Origin: Poa pratensis
Lineage: Eukaryota > Streptophyta > Magnoliopsida > Poales > Poaceae
Assembly: GCA_947311845.1 (NCBI GenBank)
Contig: CAMZMU010000123.1
Location: forward strand, 15,297,161 to 15,361,160
Reading direction: 5' to 3'
DNA length: 64,000 bases
The notes under the pieces are model-generated. The model was given only the letters and a program-made list of their open reading frames with translations. It had not been told where the DNA came from and did not search any database. Positions within the stretch are counted from its first letter, which is position 1. Every line of letters starts with the position of its first letter. Of this stretch, positions 1-9,473 are shown in pieces. The translations under genes were made by a program, and so were the position numbers.

Positions 1-2585
1 TCAAGCAGCAAATAAAAGCTCTAGCACTCGTATTGTACAAGCTGCAAATATTCCTGCTGATCTTGAACCGAGTCAATCACGACACAAGGAACCCGAACAC
101 AACAAAACAGGTGTTCCTGAATTGGGGTAAATATTCTTTTCTAGAATCCAAACATTGCAATATTCCAAGAAGTTTACAGAAGCTTAATCAAGAACCTATG
201 CTTTGAAATGTAGCAGACTTCGACTGACCTAAGACGATCTAGTACAGTATGGACAATTTCGTGGTATTCCACATTTTCAAAACAAGATGCTCTATATACA
301 TACTACAAACAGGACATATTATGTTATCAGAGTCTCTACTGTATTGAACATGCCTCTAAATGGTTGTTGTAATGATACTGATTGTAATGTCAATTCCTGG
401 AACTGTATTTTATACATTCTAGCACTAAGGGTGGGAGGAACTAGTAGGGTTTGTTACTTTGTGACACATAATTAGTGTGTACACCTTCCTTGCTGGCTAC
501 CAAGTGATACATCAACCAGATCCACAGTGAACCGTCCGTTGCTCACTGAGGTTTAGCAGTGGCGGAGTGTGACATAAAGTAAGGAGGGCCAATACGCTCA
601 CTAGATCTGCTACTATCACCTTATTTCGTTAGAACCTTGTGTATCTTTAGGGAAAGCTGTTAACACCAAGTTAAGACACGCCCATTGAACCAAACTAAAA
701 GCTCCGGGCCATCACCAGTTAGTGGGCCAAAATTACTACCTTGGACTCCAGTGTCCCCCTCAATCCAGATATTTCAGTATTGGGTGAACCTTCGTACACA
801 TGCAAACAACACAAACAAAATCACTATATGCACGCAATCTACTATATGGTCTAAAGGAAATCATGAGAAGTACGAACAGGCCACGACCCTGTATGGTCTC
901 CACTATGCTCCGCCTGTTAGCTAGGTTGATACATGGTTACATGGGTTTATTTTGCGTTGCTAAGTTTGGCGTGTGCATCGATGTTATTCAAACACAAAAT
1001 ACCTGATGTCCTGGAAAGGATATGTTAAATAATGCCGTACCATTTTGCTTTAATGCACGTTGACTGCGTCACCCTGCACGACCCATCACCCGCCTAACAA
1101 ACATCCCTGAGAATACGATTGTTATGTGAAATGGAAGGTGTCCTAGATCCTGATGTCACTCTCCGTCAAACGATGTTGTCAACTATAGATCATTATGGGC
1201 CTACAGTCACAGAAAGTAAGGCCCTTGCTTGGGAGGTTCTGCAGGGTGGCAACTTTGAGATGATACCTCATTGGTTCACATGTATGGTGGTTGCTGTTAG
1301 CAGAAGTGCTTAAGTTGTCACTAGTGATCGAAACTTTTTGAGACACTGGGGTACTGATAAATCTGGAGTACTTAACAGAGGTGCATGGACGAAACATGTA
1401 CCAAAATACTCGTAACTGACCTTCAGAGACAAACCGTGGAGTGCTTATAAAATCCTACAAAATATGTAAAGTTGCAGCCCCCTCATAGTTAGAAATGCTT
1501 GCCTCTGCTCTTATATGACATTAAAATAGCTACGTGGTTTATAAAGGCATATAATCGCCATTGTTTTGTTCAGATTCTTGTTATAAAGCAATAGTCATGC
1601 TGGTTGATACTTCAAGTTGGTGCTGGCAAGTTCAGATCTTCAAACATGGACAGATATGATAACCATGGCTACACTTCCTACATGTAAGGATAAGGAAGGT
1701 AGAGGCTCCACTAAGGTGTATTACAGCACCGAATATGTCTCCAGAGGATAACTGATTTAACAAGATTCCCGCCGGTACTCAATAATACATGCCAAAGATG
1801 ACTAGTTGCGGAACAACAGCTTTTGGTGCCGTGATCAAAACCGCTGAAGTAATACATATGATGAAGAATTATACTAGCATTTTCCGGTGTCTTACTTGTG
1901 CAGTTCCCATAAGTAATGCGTGCTTCGATGTCTCACTTGCGCTTTCCCCGCAAGTAATGCAGTTGCTACCTCATGCTTGGTGCCGCCACATGCAACATCT
2001 AGGCAAGCAAAGGACCATAAACGTGAGCAACATTCAGTAACTGAGCAATGTACACTGACAAATGGGGAAACGAACACGTAACAAGGCTAGCAGACATAAC
2101 GAAAAGGGGAAATGGGGAAACTGCTACCACATAGAAATTGCTCGCAAGGCAGAATGCAATAAGAATAAGCTAATGAGTCATCAGAGCTGGAAAATTTAGC
2201 TGCTAATCGTTAAATGACAGTAATGATGATGTAGTTTATCTTCTCCCCGAGCACACCTACTGTAGCATGGCACATCTCAACGTATCAACTGGAAAGTTTT
2301 GGACGAAAAAATAAATCTGCATTGCAGCCTACAAGAATCTACCTAAATCTGCATTACAGCCTACAGGAATCTACCATATCTGCGACAAGTATGACTAGAA
2401 CAACAACCGCATCTAAATCCGCCAGTTTCAAGTTGCAACACTTGAACACTACCAACGAAACGAAATCCACGCAGCAAACTGAACCCCAGATCCAGCACCG
2501 ACGCAACCATTTCCAACATGAAATCGAATCGAAAAACGAGATCTAGCAGCAGTAAAAGTATACTAGGGGTGTAGAAGCAAGCTAC
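1..2585. other. Intergenic or non-coding sequence, no supported gene
   Basis: I see no ORF with a recognisable domain or coding-like composition. All ORFs here are under 90 codons and have low-complexity or unremarkable translations. The last 250 bases, read on the minus strand, look like a plant leader intron: a GAG/GTAGCT donor near 2583-2590 is followed by T-rich sequence. That leaves open a minus-strand transcript starting near 2600-2700, but no downstream exon could be identified. Confidence 0.5.
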
Positions 2586-3190
2586 CTCGAACCCTCCAGG
2601 AGCTCCGGTGGCCAACGAGCGGGCAGTGCGTGCGGTGCGAGCGCTGATGGGGATGGCGGGTGGCGCTCACGGGGCTATAAAACGGAGGCCGCCGAAGAGT
2701 CTGGAAGGATCCGGGATCGGTCTAGAACCCCGCAAGTGGAAGGATAGAAAATTCCGGGGAGAGGAGAATTGGCTTTCCGGCACGGCGAGAGGGGCTAGGC
2801 GAGGGAGAGATTAGGAGGAGATTTTGGACTTGAGAGCTTAGTTAATTCGGGACGTACGGGGAGGTGGACAAATAGCTCCGGTATTACATCTGGCTCTGCA
2901 GCGACATATTTCTGAATAATAGCTCACATGCGACATCTTTTTGAGCAGTAATTGCTCTGCGGCGACATGGCCGTCAAGTCATGTTCCTCACGCTGTAAAC
3001 CAGGTTTGACCGGTACATGGAGTAGTTTTTCTCGAGTGGGACCCATGCGTCAGCGAAACCGGCCTCTGTTCGTGGGGGAACCGTCTCTGCCACGCGCCGG
3101 CGTCCCGCAGAGCTCACTCCTCACTCTGTCCCGTCGTCTCGGTTTCTCCGGGCTGGGGAAAATTTTCCTGGCGACGGCGAGTCGGCGACA
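2586..3190 (+). promoter_or_regulatory. GC-rich stretch with a candidate TATA box
   Basis: Composition changes sharply to GC-rich here. A plus-strand TATA-like motif, CTATAAAACG, lies at about 2675-2684. It could serve a plus-strand transcript that includes the ORF at 3191-3913, about 515 bases downstream. No initiator or conserved leader was recognised, so the promoter call is inference from one motif and the composition shift. Confidence 0.25.
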
Positions 3191-3913
3191 ATGGAGCGGG
3201 CGACTCGAGCTGTGGCAAAGAAGCGGGCGATTCGAGCTGCGGCAATGGAGCGGGCGAGTAAAGCTGCGGCGAGGGGGCGGGCGACTGGAGCACCGGCAAT
3301 GGAGTCGAGCAAGCTGGCGGCGAGTCCTGCGGCGGAGGGAAGAGCGGCCGCGCGAGTCCAGCGGCGGCACCCGGAGTCGAGCAAGCCGGCGGCGACGCAA
3401 GGCTTGGGGTGGTGCGTCGAGGGAGCGGAGAGGGAGGATGGAGGATGGGGTGGTGCGGGTACACGGTCGCAGAGGCGACCGGCGGCCCGATTTGTGTCTC
3501 GTGCAGCGGCGAGGGGCTCCATCTATCTCGACGGCAAGCGACCCTACCGGATTTCAGTCCAGCAGGTACTGAAGAAGGCGTGGAAGTGTCACGGCTACTA
3601 CAGCTCCAAGGGTTTTCCACTCGGCGGTGATTCGCTGCCGATGACGAGGCAGATGTTTGCCTCGATGCGCAAAATTGCTACGTTCGACGACAGCAGCTCG
3701 GGCGGTGCTGCGGGCGACAAGAGCAGCTCGGGCGGTGCTGCGGGCGACGAGAGAAGCTTGGGCGGGAGCTCATCGAGCAACAGTTCAGCAAGCTCAACCC
3801 CGAGCGTGGACTTCGTTGCCGCGTTGAGCCTAGAGGCTTTCAGCCTAGTTGCCGGGATGGCGGCGGATAGATTGGTCTGCTCCGATATCCTCTGCGAGAT
3901 GAAATCGAGCTAG
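3191..3913 (+). CDS. Unrecognised GC-rich ORF, 240 codons
   Basis: I do not recognise this protein. The first half is alanine/arginine-rich, with imperfect repeats of a MERAxxAAA type that mirror a short repeated DNA unit at 3190-3310. The middle (about residues 105-170) is less repetitive and resembles ordinary globular sequence, with motifs such as YLDGKRPYRISVQQVLKK. Then comes a twice-repeated SSSGGAAGD unit and a Ser-rich stretch. Overlapping long ORFs occur on both strands, as expected for GC-rich DNA, so length alone is weak evidence. The last codons run directly into a 30-bp tandem repeat. It may be a fragment of a real gene with a spurious N-terminus, or no gene at all. Confidence 0.28.
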   Translation: MERATRAVAKKRAIRAAAMERASKAAARGRATGAPAMESSKLAASPAAEGRAAARVQRRHPESSKPAATQGLGWCVEGAEREDGGWGGAGTRSQRRPAARFVSRAAARGSIYLDGKRPYRISVQQVLKKAWKCHGYYSSKGFPLGGDSLPMTRQMFASMRKIATFDDSSSGGAAGDKSSSGGAAGDERSLGGSSSSNSSASSTPSVDFVAALSLEAFSLVAGMAADRLVCSDILCEMKSS

Positions 3914-3988
3914 AAGATTGTGCTGCAGAGCCATGGCGGAGGGAAGATTGTGCTGCAGAGCCATGGCGGAGGGAAGATCGTGCTGCAT
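3913..3988 (+). repeat. 30-bp tandem repeat, about 2.5 copies
   Basis: The unit begins GAAGATTGTGCTGCAGAGCC at 3913, repeats at 3943, and a third partial copy with one T-to-C change starts at 3973. It lies immediately after the stop codon of the 240-codon ORF. Confidence 0.9.
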
Positions 3989-4540
3989 TCTGTAGATAAC
4001 TAATGTAGTGAATTTTGTTAAGTGCCTGAAACCATTTCAGGCAGTGTTTGCCCAGCGCTGGGAGCGTGTGGTGGTAGTTTTTTTGCGAAATTGCAATGTA
4101 AGCAGTACGTCGAACACCTTGGAGGCGTGCTGTGGACGTGCCCTGGACGTGCTCTGGACGTGCCGTGGCACATTCCGGTAGGTGAAACCTAGTTTTTGTA
4201 GGTGAAACCTTGTCAACAAAATGTAAATTATTGTCTTCCTTGTTTTAGTGTTCTTTGTGGCATTCGCACACCGTGAGATTGTGGCATGCACACTGTCGAA
4301 CACCTTTGTGAGCGCGCTCTGGGCACGCCCGATTGTGGCATTCGCACGCCGTCGGATTAAAAACGAGTTGAAAGAGTTGAAACATTGTCAACTAGGTAGA
4401 GGTTTATGTCATCTATAGACAAAATGCTTTAATTTTTTATTTAACTTACCAAAATTTAAATATTGCTAGTGTTGCTAGTGTTACCAAAATGTAAACATTT
4501 GTAACTATTACCTCCAAATGGTGGTAGATTTTTCGCAAAC
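3989..4540. other. Intergenic, short imperfect repeats
   Basis: No coding signal. A 12-base motif of the form CTGGACGTGCYC is repeated three times around 4135-4165. Phrases such as GTCGAACACCTT and ATTGTGGCATNCACAC recur twice between 4110 and 4345. Confidence 0.5.
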
Positions 4541-4700
4541 AGAGGCATAGCCTAGTGGCAAAGGGTTGATGCTCCCTTTGCCCACCTAAGTTCGAGTCCC
4601 CTTGCTCGCAATTTAGGTGTTGCACATTATATGCCCTAATCCAGTAGCTTTGTGGGTCGGGCATCTCATTATAATAGAATTTCTATAATAGTGAGTTGTC
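4541..4700 (+). mobile_element. tRNA-derived SINE-like unit (Pol III A and B boxes)
   Basis: An A-box match, TAGCCTAGTGG, lies at 4548-4558 and a B-box match, AGTTCGAGTCC, at 4589-4599. The spacing is as in tRNA genes. The sequence does not fold into a complete tRNA with an identifiable anticodon, and A/T-rich non-tRNA sequence follows, which is the architecture of plant SINEs. Ends and target-site duplication were not determined, so the boundaries are approximate. Confidence 0.5.
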
Positions 4701-5061
4701 CCATCCATTAAAATATTGCACTTGGACAAATTCTTTTGAATTTTTGAATATTTTTTATATTTTGATTCAACTTTGAATATTTGAATTCAACTTTGATGTA
4801 CATGTTATTTGTGCTAGACTTGGATGTTGCACTGATTTCATACTATTATGTAGTAGGTTGATCTAATTTGGTCATCCCCATTTCTAATCCTGTCATTTTT
4901 CACATCGGTTTTCCAAAATGAGCTACAAATGAGCCCCAAAGGTAGCTCAAACAGCCTCATTTCTAATCCTGTCATTTTTTCGACCTTCTCCAAATGATCT
5001 CAAACTCTAGGGTTAACATATATTGCACTAATATAGTGTCCTAGAACAATTTTTAACTCAA

Positions 5062-5354
5062 AACTTGTTTAAAAGTTGGTTTGATTTTAGTTGACCAATT
5101 TTTGAAATATTCAAAAAACATAAAAAAAATGCAAATCCAGTGCACCTGGTCTTATTTATCATGTACTAACATCTCCAACTGATAAACAAGGTCTAGTTCA
5201 TAGTTTGAGATGTGTGATTTCACACCATATTGAAGCATTTCTTGTTTAATATGTGTCTAGACCTTGTTTATCAGTTAGAGATGTTAGTACATGACAAAAT
5301 AAGACCATGTGCACTGGATTTGCATTTTTTTTGATGTTTTTTGAATATTTTATG
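5062..5354. repeat. Long inverted repeat, arms of about 135 and 90+ bp
   Basis: The left arm (about 5062-5198) is close to the reverse complement of about 5264-5400. For example, the AAATCCAGTGCAC region near 5133 pairs with GTGCACTGGATTTGC near 5314, and CTGATAAACAAGGTCTAG near 5179 pairs with CTAGACCTTGTTTATCAG near 5256. The loop is about 60 bp. The arms belong to the same repeat family as the direct repeats at 5212-6125. Confidence 0.75.
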
Positions 5355-6125
5355 AATATTTCAAATTCGGTCAAACTCAAGCCAAATCAGCATTTAAACA
5401 AGTTTTACACACCAAAATGGAAAACTAAGCCTGGATCATTCTTAGTCACACCAAAATGAAGGTTTGGTGAGGTTTTGGACAATTTCATGTTGCAAATCTC
5501 AAACCACCTCTCTTCACACATAGAGTTCATTGTTTGAAATGTGTGATTTCACACCATATTGAAGCATTTCTTGTTTAATATGTGTCTAGACTTTGTTTAT
5601 CAGTTGGAGATGTTAGTACATGACAAAATAAGATCATGTACACTGGATTTGCATTTTTTTGATGTTTTTTGAATATTTCATGAATATTTCAAATTCGGCC
5701 AAACTCAAGCCAAATCAGCATTTAAACAAGTTTTACACACCAAAATGAAAAACTAAGCCTGGATCATTCTTAGTCACACCAAAATGAAGGTTTGGTGAGG
5801 TTTTGGACAATTTCATGTTGCAAATCTCAAACCACCTCTCTTCACACATGAGAGTTCAAATGAGCTCTAAAGGTAGTGTAAACGGCTCCATTTCTAAGCA
5901 AGATTTTTTTCCACCTTCTCCCAAATAACTATCCTACACATCTACTCTATATATAAAAACCATGTGCACTGGAATTTCATTTTTTTGATGTTTTTTGAAT
6001 ATTTTATGATTATTTCAAATTCGGCCAAACTGAAGTCAAACCAACATTTAAACAAGTTTTAAACATGAAAATAAAAAAAATAAGCCTGGATCATTCTAAG
6101 TCCCACCAAAATGAAGGTTATGTGA
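5212..6125. repeat. AT-rich direct repeats, about 329-bp period, plus a third diverged copy
   Basis: The sequence beginning GTGTGATTTCACACCATATT at 5212 recurs at 5541, an offset of 329 bp, and matches over essentially the whole unit with few changes. A third, shorter and more diverged copy runs from about 5962 to 6125. Together with the inverted copy at 5062-5198, this looks like the terminal or subterminal region of a non-autonomous DNA transposon. I could not find convincing terminal motifs or a target-site duplication. Nothing in the block is coding. Confidence 0.75.
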
Positions 6126-6272
6126 TTATTTTAATTTTTTCTGAATTAGTTGGTCAACCCACACAAAATCTTATGAAGCTTTCTGTGATTTAACCCTGGC
6201 CGTCCGATCATGCCTTTTAGAAGGAAAGCCCCCGATCCGCGCCAGTCCCAGTTCTGCGCTTTGATTGGCTGT

Positions 6273-6420
6273 TGAATTTTTTTTAGCTGCAGTGTTTCAA
6301 ACGCGCATAGGCCACGGCCCAACAAACTCCACGGCCCAACAAATTTTTTTAGCTGCAGTGTTTTATTAATTTCAAACGCGCATAGGCTACGGCCCAGAAA
6401 ACTCGACGGTCCAAAATTCC
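6273..6420 (+). promoter_or_regulatory. Candidate promoter with duplicated GGCCCA site-II-like motifs
   Basis: A segment of the form AGCTGCAGTGTTT...CAAACGCGCATAGGC is present twice (about 6284-6325 and 6350-6395). Each copy ends in a GGCCCA motif, with a further copy at about 6333. GGCCCA/TGGGCY (site II) motifs are known in promoters of broadly expressed plant genes. It lies 160-310 bases upstream of the ORF at 6582, with a second small direct repeat (GTCGTGCCCTAGCTATTTC) at about 6433 and 6472. The regulatory role is inference. Confidence 0.35.
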
Positions 6421-6581
6421 CACACTCGCCATGTCGTGCCCTAGCTATTTCTCTTCTTATCCACTAACCCTGTCGTGCCCTAGCTATTTCCCCCATTCCC
6501 CACCCTCGCCGCCGCTCGCATTAGCTCGCTGCCGGTGATCAAATCGAGCTACGCCAGTAGAACCAGCCCCACCGCCCGCCG

Positions 6582-7157
6582 ATGTTTAGGAGGGGAGGTC
6601 CAATCGCCGGCCGCGGTGGCCATTCCGGCGGTGGCAACGGCTCCGACGAGGAACGGAAGGGGAAGAGGCGGGTTCCGGCTGACCCCGCTAGGAAGGCCGT
6701 GGCCGCTTCCGACGGCGCTCGTAAGCGAGGCGCGCGTGCGTGGACGAACCGCGGAATGCGGCCTTCGCCTGCGTACGAGCGCCGCAAGCTGCCTGCGTAC
6801 GACCGCCGCATGGCGATGGCGATGGCTGGAAGCTCCTCCGGTGCGGGGAGCTCCTCCATTGCTCGGGCACCGCTGCCATCACCGAAGAGGGAGGAGGAGG
6901 AGGAGCAGGAGCGCCCACCGCGCAGCGGCCGCCCCCTCCTACCCGGGGACTTCGTCTCCGACGAGGTCCTGCCCTGGGTCACCTTGGAGGTGTTCCAGCG
7001 CAGCACAGAGGATGAGAAGCGCCGTCAGATGGAGATTGAGCTCGACGCACGCCGCCTCGAGGTCGGGATTTACAATTCCCTCCACGAAGTCATCGAAATC
7101 AGCTCGGACTCCGACGGGCCCGGCTCCCCCGGGCTATTCGACTCCAACGAGGACTAG
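6582..7157 (+). CDS. Unrecognised 191-residue basic/acidic protein with a C-terminal SIM-like motif
   Basis: This single-exon ORF has a GC-rich coding-like composition, a promoter-like upstream region, and AT-rich downstream sequence containing poly(A)-signal-like AATATAAA at about 7340. The N-terminal 80 residues are Arg/Gly-rich and basic. A Ser/Gly linker and an acidic run (KREEEEEQE, about residues 100-108) follow. The last 90 residues look globular, with an amphipathic helix around STEDEKRRQMEIELDARRLE. Near the C-terminus VIEISSDSD fits a SUMO-interaction motif: a hydrophobic core followed by serine and acidic residues. No family is recognised. It lies upstream of the PIF transposase on the same strand, but no Myb/SANT or MADF signature marks it as a PIF ORF1. 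Confidence 0.45.
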   Translation: MFRRGGPIAGRGGHSGGGNGSDEERKGKRRVPADPARKAVAASDGARKRGARAWTNRGMRPSPAYERRKLPAYDRRMAMAMAGSSSGAGSSSIARAPLPSPKREEEEEQERPPRSGRPLLPGDFVSDEVLPWVTLEVFQRSTEDEKRRQMEIELDARRLEVGIYNSLHEVIEISSDSDGPGSPGLFDSNED

Positions 7158-7777
7158 GACTGAGCGGCGCCGCCGCCTCGTCGCCGCCGCCGCACCCCCG
7201 GGGCTCCGGTGTGAGCCCAATTTTGGGTCGTAGCTAGGGGTAGGAGCACCAGCGAACGTCCCCGCCTGTAATTTTCAGTTCATCTCCGCGTGGCACCCCT
7301 TTTGAATCTATGAGCCACGAGCTTCTGTAATGTCGAGCTTATGTGTAATATAAAGTTTATCTACTGTATGCACCCCGCGGGTTTATTTTATCTTCATTTA
7401 TTTATGTTTTGCCTCGCCGGCGTTGCCGCGCTGCGTCGATGTTGCCGGATAAGAAGAAGAAGAAGCAGAGAAAGCGCGCGCAGGGGAAGAGATTAAACAG
7501 TCGTCATTGCTGACGTGGGCAATTGTGGGTCCCACCCGCCTGCCTTTAATCCTAACTGACTGCGATTAAGAGCAATGAGTTAGGGAAGATATTTGAACTC
7601 AACGAGACGTCGCATGTGAGCTATTTCATCGAACGATGTCGTTCTCCAGTGAATTGCGTGTAAAGATGTAGTACCTGAGCTATGGACTCCGACGCGCCCA
7701 GATTCAAATGGACAGACTCTCGAGAAGGCTCGCCCCCACCTCGCCTACTAGGTGTTCGGCGATTTGTTCGACCAGCC
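7158..7777 (+). other. 3' flank of the 6582 ORF and leader of the PIF transposase
   Basis: This stretch holds the presumed 3'UTR (AATATAAA near 7340), then a short GA-rich run (GAAGAAGAAGAAG near 7452). The last 100 bases lead into the transposase start. I searched it for a PIF 5' terminal repeat (an inverse of the GGAGATGCCC end at 26207) and found none. Confidence 0.4.
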
Positions 7778-8387
7778 ATGGACTCCGACGACGAGGATTT
7801 GCTCGCCGAACTGCTCGATGAGGAAGCCCAGGCCGACATCGACGATGAAGAACACTTGCTCATCCTCGCATGCCTTGCCGGCCTGCTCAACAAGGCGAAG
7901 CCGCGGCGTGGTGGCTCAAAGCCCGGTCGCCGCAAGAGCAAGCCGAGGCAGCGCTACGAAGGCTACTGCATCCTCTACTCCGACTACTTCGCCGAGCACC
8001 CCACGCAGGACGAGGCTATGTTCCGGCGCCGTTTCAGGATGAAACGGCAACTCTTCCTCAACATAATGCATGCCATCCGAGAGTTCGACACCTACTTCAA
8101 GTTGAAGACGGATTGCACCGGCACGGTAGGCTTTACCTCAATTCAGAAGTGCACGGTGGCGATGAGATTGCTTGCATATGGTGCTCCCGCTGACGCTCAG
8201 GATGACTATCTGCGCATGTCCGAGTCTACTACCATTGATTGCTTGAACAGGTACTGCAGGGCAGTGGTGGCAGTGTTTGGGCCAAAATACTTGCGATCAC
8301 CCAATGCGGAAGACACTGCCCGGATCCTGGCCACCAATGAAGCAAGAGGCTTCCCAGGGATGCTTGGAAGCATCGACTACATGCATT

Positions 8388-8820
8388 TACTAGTAGGGAA
8401 GTGCCTTTCTGTGGATTCCCTATCTGTGGCGCACCAAACCTACCATGCGCCACAAAAAAAATTATGTGGCGCACCATTCCGAATGCGCCACAAAATACTG
8501 TGGCGCATACGTGCATGTGTGCGCCACAGAAACATGGTGGGTCCCGCAACTACAAATATCTGGTGACCTTTTTGTGGCGCATATGCATGGATGCGCTGTG
8601 GCGCATCCATCCAGATGCGCCACCAAAATTCGGTGGGGCCCCCTCCAATGATTGCATTGGTAATTTATCTGTGGCGCATGCAGCACTATGCGCCACAGAA
8701 AACATGGTGCGGCCCCACCAATAATTTAAGGGGGCAACATTCTGTGGCGCATGCATGCATCATGGTGCGCCACAGAAACATGTCTTTCTGTGACGCACCA
8801 TGATGCATGCGCCACCTACC
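8388..8820. repeat. CACTA 5' terminal and subterminal repeats (GTGGCGCA motif)
   Basis: About fifteen copies of GTGGCGCA or its complement TGCGCCAC occur in alternating orientation over 430 bp, often as CTGTGGCGCAN(n)TGCGCCACAG palindromes. In En/Spm-type elements, subterminal motifs of this kind are the binding sites of the TNPA-type protein. Confidence 0.9.
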
Positions 8821-9139
8821 ACCATTTACTTCTTCTCTTCTTCCTCCTCCACCTCCACCTAGCTCGTATTTCTCTTCCCTCCCCTCCCATTTTGCCCATA
8901 GTTTTCTCCATTTTTTTTAGTTAAACCTATTTTGTTTGATAGATTATTGGTGAGGGTTAGGAGAGCCTCCAATACATCTCTTTTTGTCCACTAGTTTCTC
9001 TCCAACATCACACGCTCTCTCATCGATCACGGTCACGTCTCGGCACCGAATCTACTAGGTGAGACATGGATCTACATGGATGATGAACATGCATATGCAT
9101 GTTTGGTGGCGCCGACGGTGTGTGTATGGCCGGATGTGT

Positions 9140-9391
9140 GTCGTGGTTGTTTGTATTCCGACCATGGTGTCGTGTATGTGGATGTTGCCGGCAACATGAT
9201 TTGTGAAATGTCTGCAGGTACCCATGAGGCCCTTGAGTTTGCCGGAACGTCGATTAACTTCCGTTCCGGCAAATTCGGGTGCTCCATATGTCCTACTTTT
9301 AGGAGAGGTCATGCCGATTTTTTTTGTGAATTTTGGCATGAGACTTTGCTAAAAATAGGACATATGGGGTATTGCGACTAATGCATGGGCC
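9140..9391 (+). repeat. CACTA leader module, copy A
   Basis: This 250-bp segment contains GCAACATGATTTGTGAAATG, a CCGGAACG...CGTTCCGG inverted pair, and a CATGCCGA...TTTTGGCATG segment. Two more copies lie at 14171-14409 and 14440-14687. It sits just upstream of the transposase ATG. The strand and possible reading frame are uncertain. I treat it as untranslated leader or regulatory DNA. Confidence 0.8.
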
Positions 9392-9473
9392 AACTAATGT
9401 GTGTGCATGCATGTTGCGGTTCTAATTAACATACTCTTGTTTGTGCTCTATGTATACCGCGTAGGCCGCAACC

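Noticed and set aside
3050..3620. Long overlapping minus-strand ORFs (up to 168 codons) opposite the 3191-3913 ORF
   Set aside because: GC-rich, low-complexity shadow frames rich in Arg/Pro/Ser with no domain. At most one frame here can be real.
4655..4680. Left terminal repeat of the PIF element (TCGGGCATCTC)
   Set aside because: It shares only GGGCATCTC with the expected complement of the right end, diverges straight after, and belongs to the SINE-like unit. No TAA/TWA site matches.
6539..7233. Alternative ORFs on both strands overlapping 6582-7157
   Set aside because: Shadows of the GC-rich ORF. Only the 6582 frame has mixed, globular-like sequence and a sensible end.
9076..9381. Short ORFs in the leader module (MICEMSAGTHEAL-type) as a conserved small protein
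   Set aside because: All three module copies can be read in part, but frames and starts differ between copies and the region is dominated by inverted repeats. Regulatory or leader DNA is the simpler reading.
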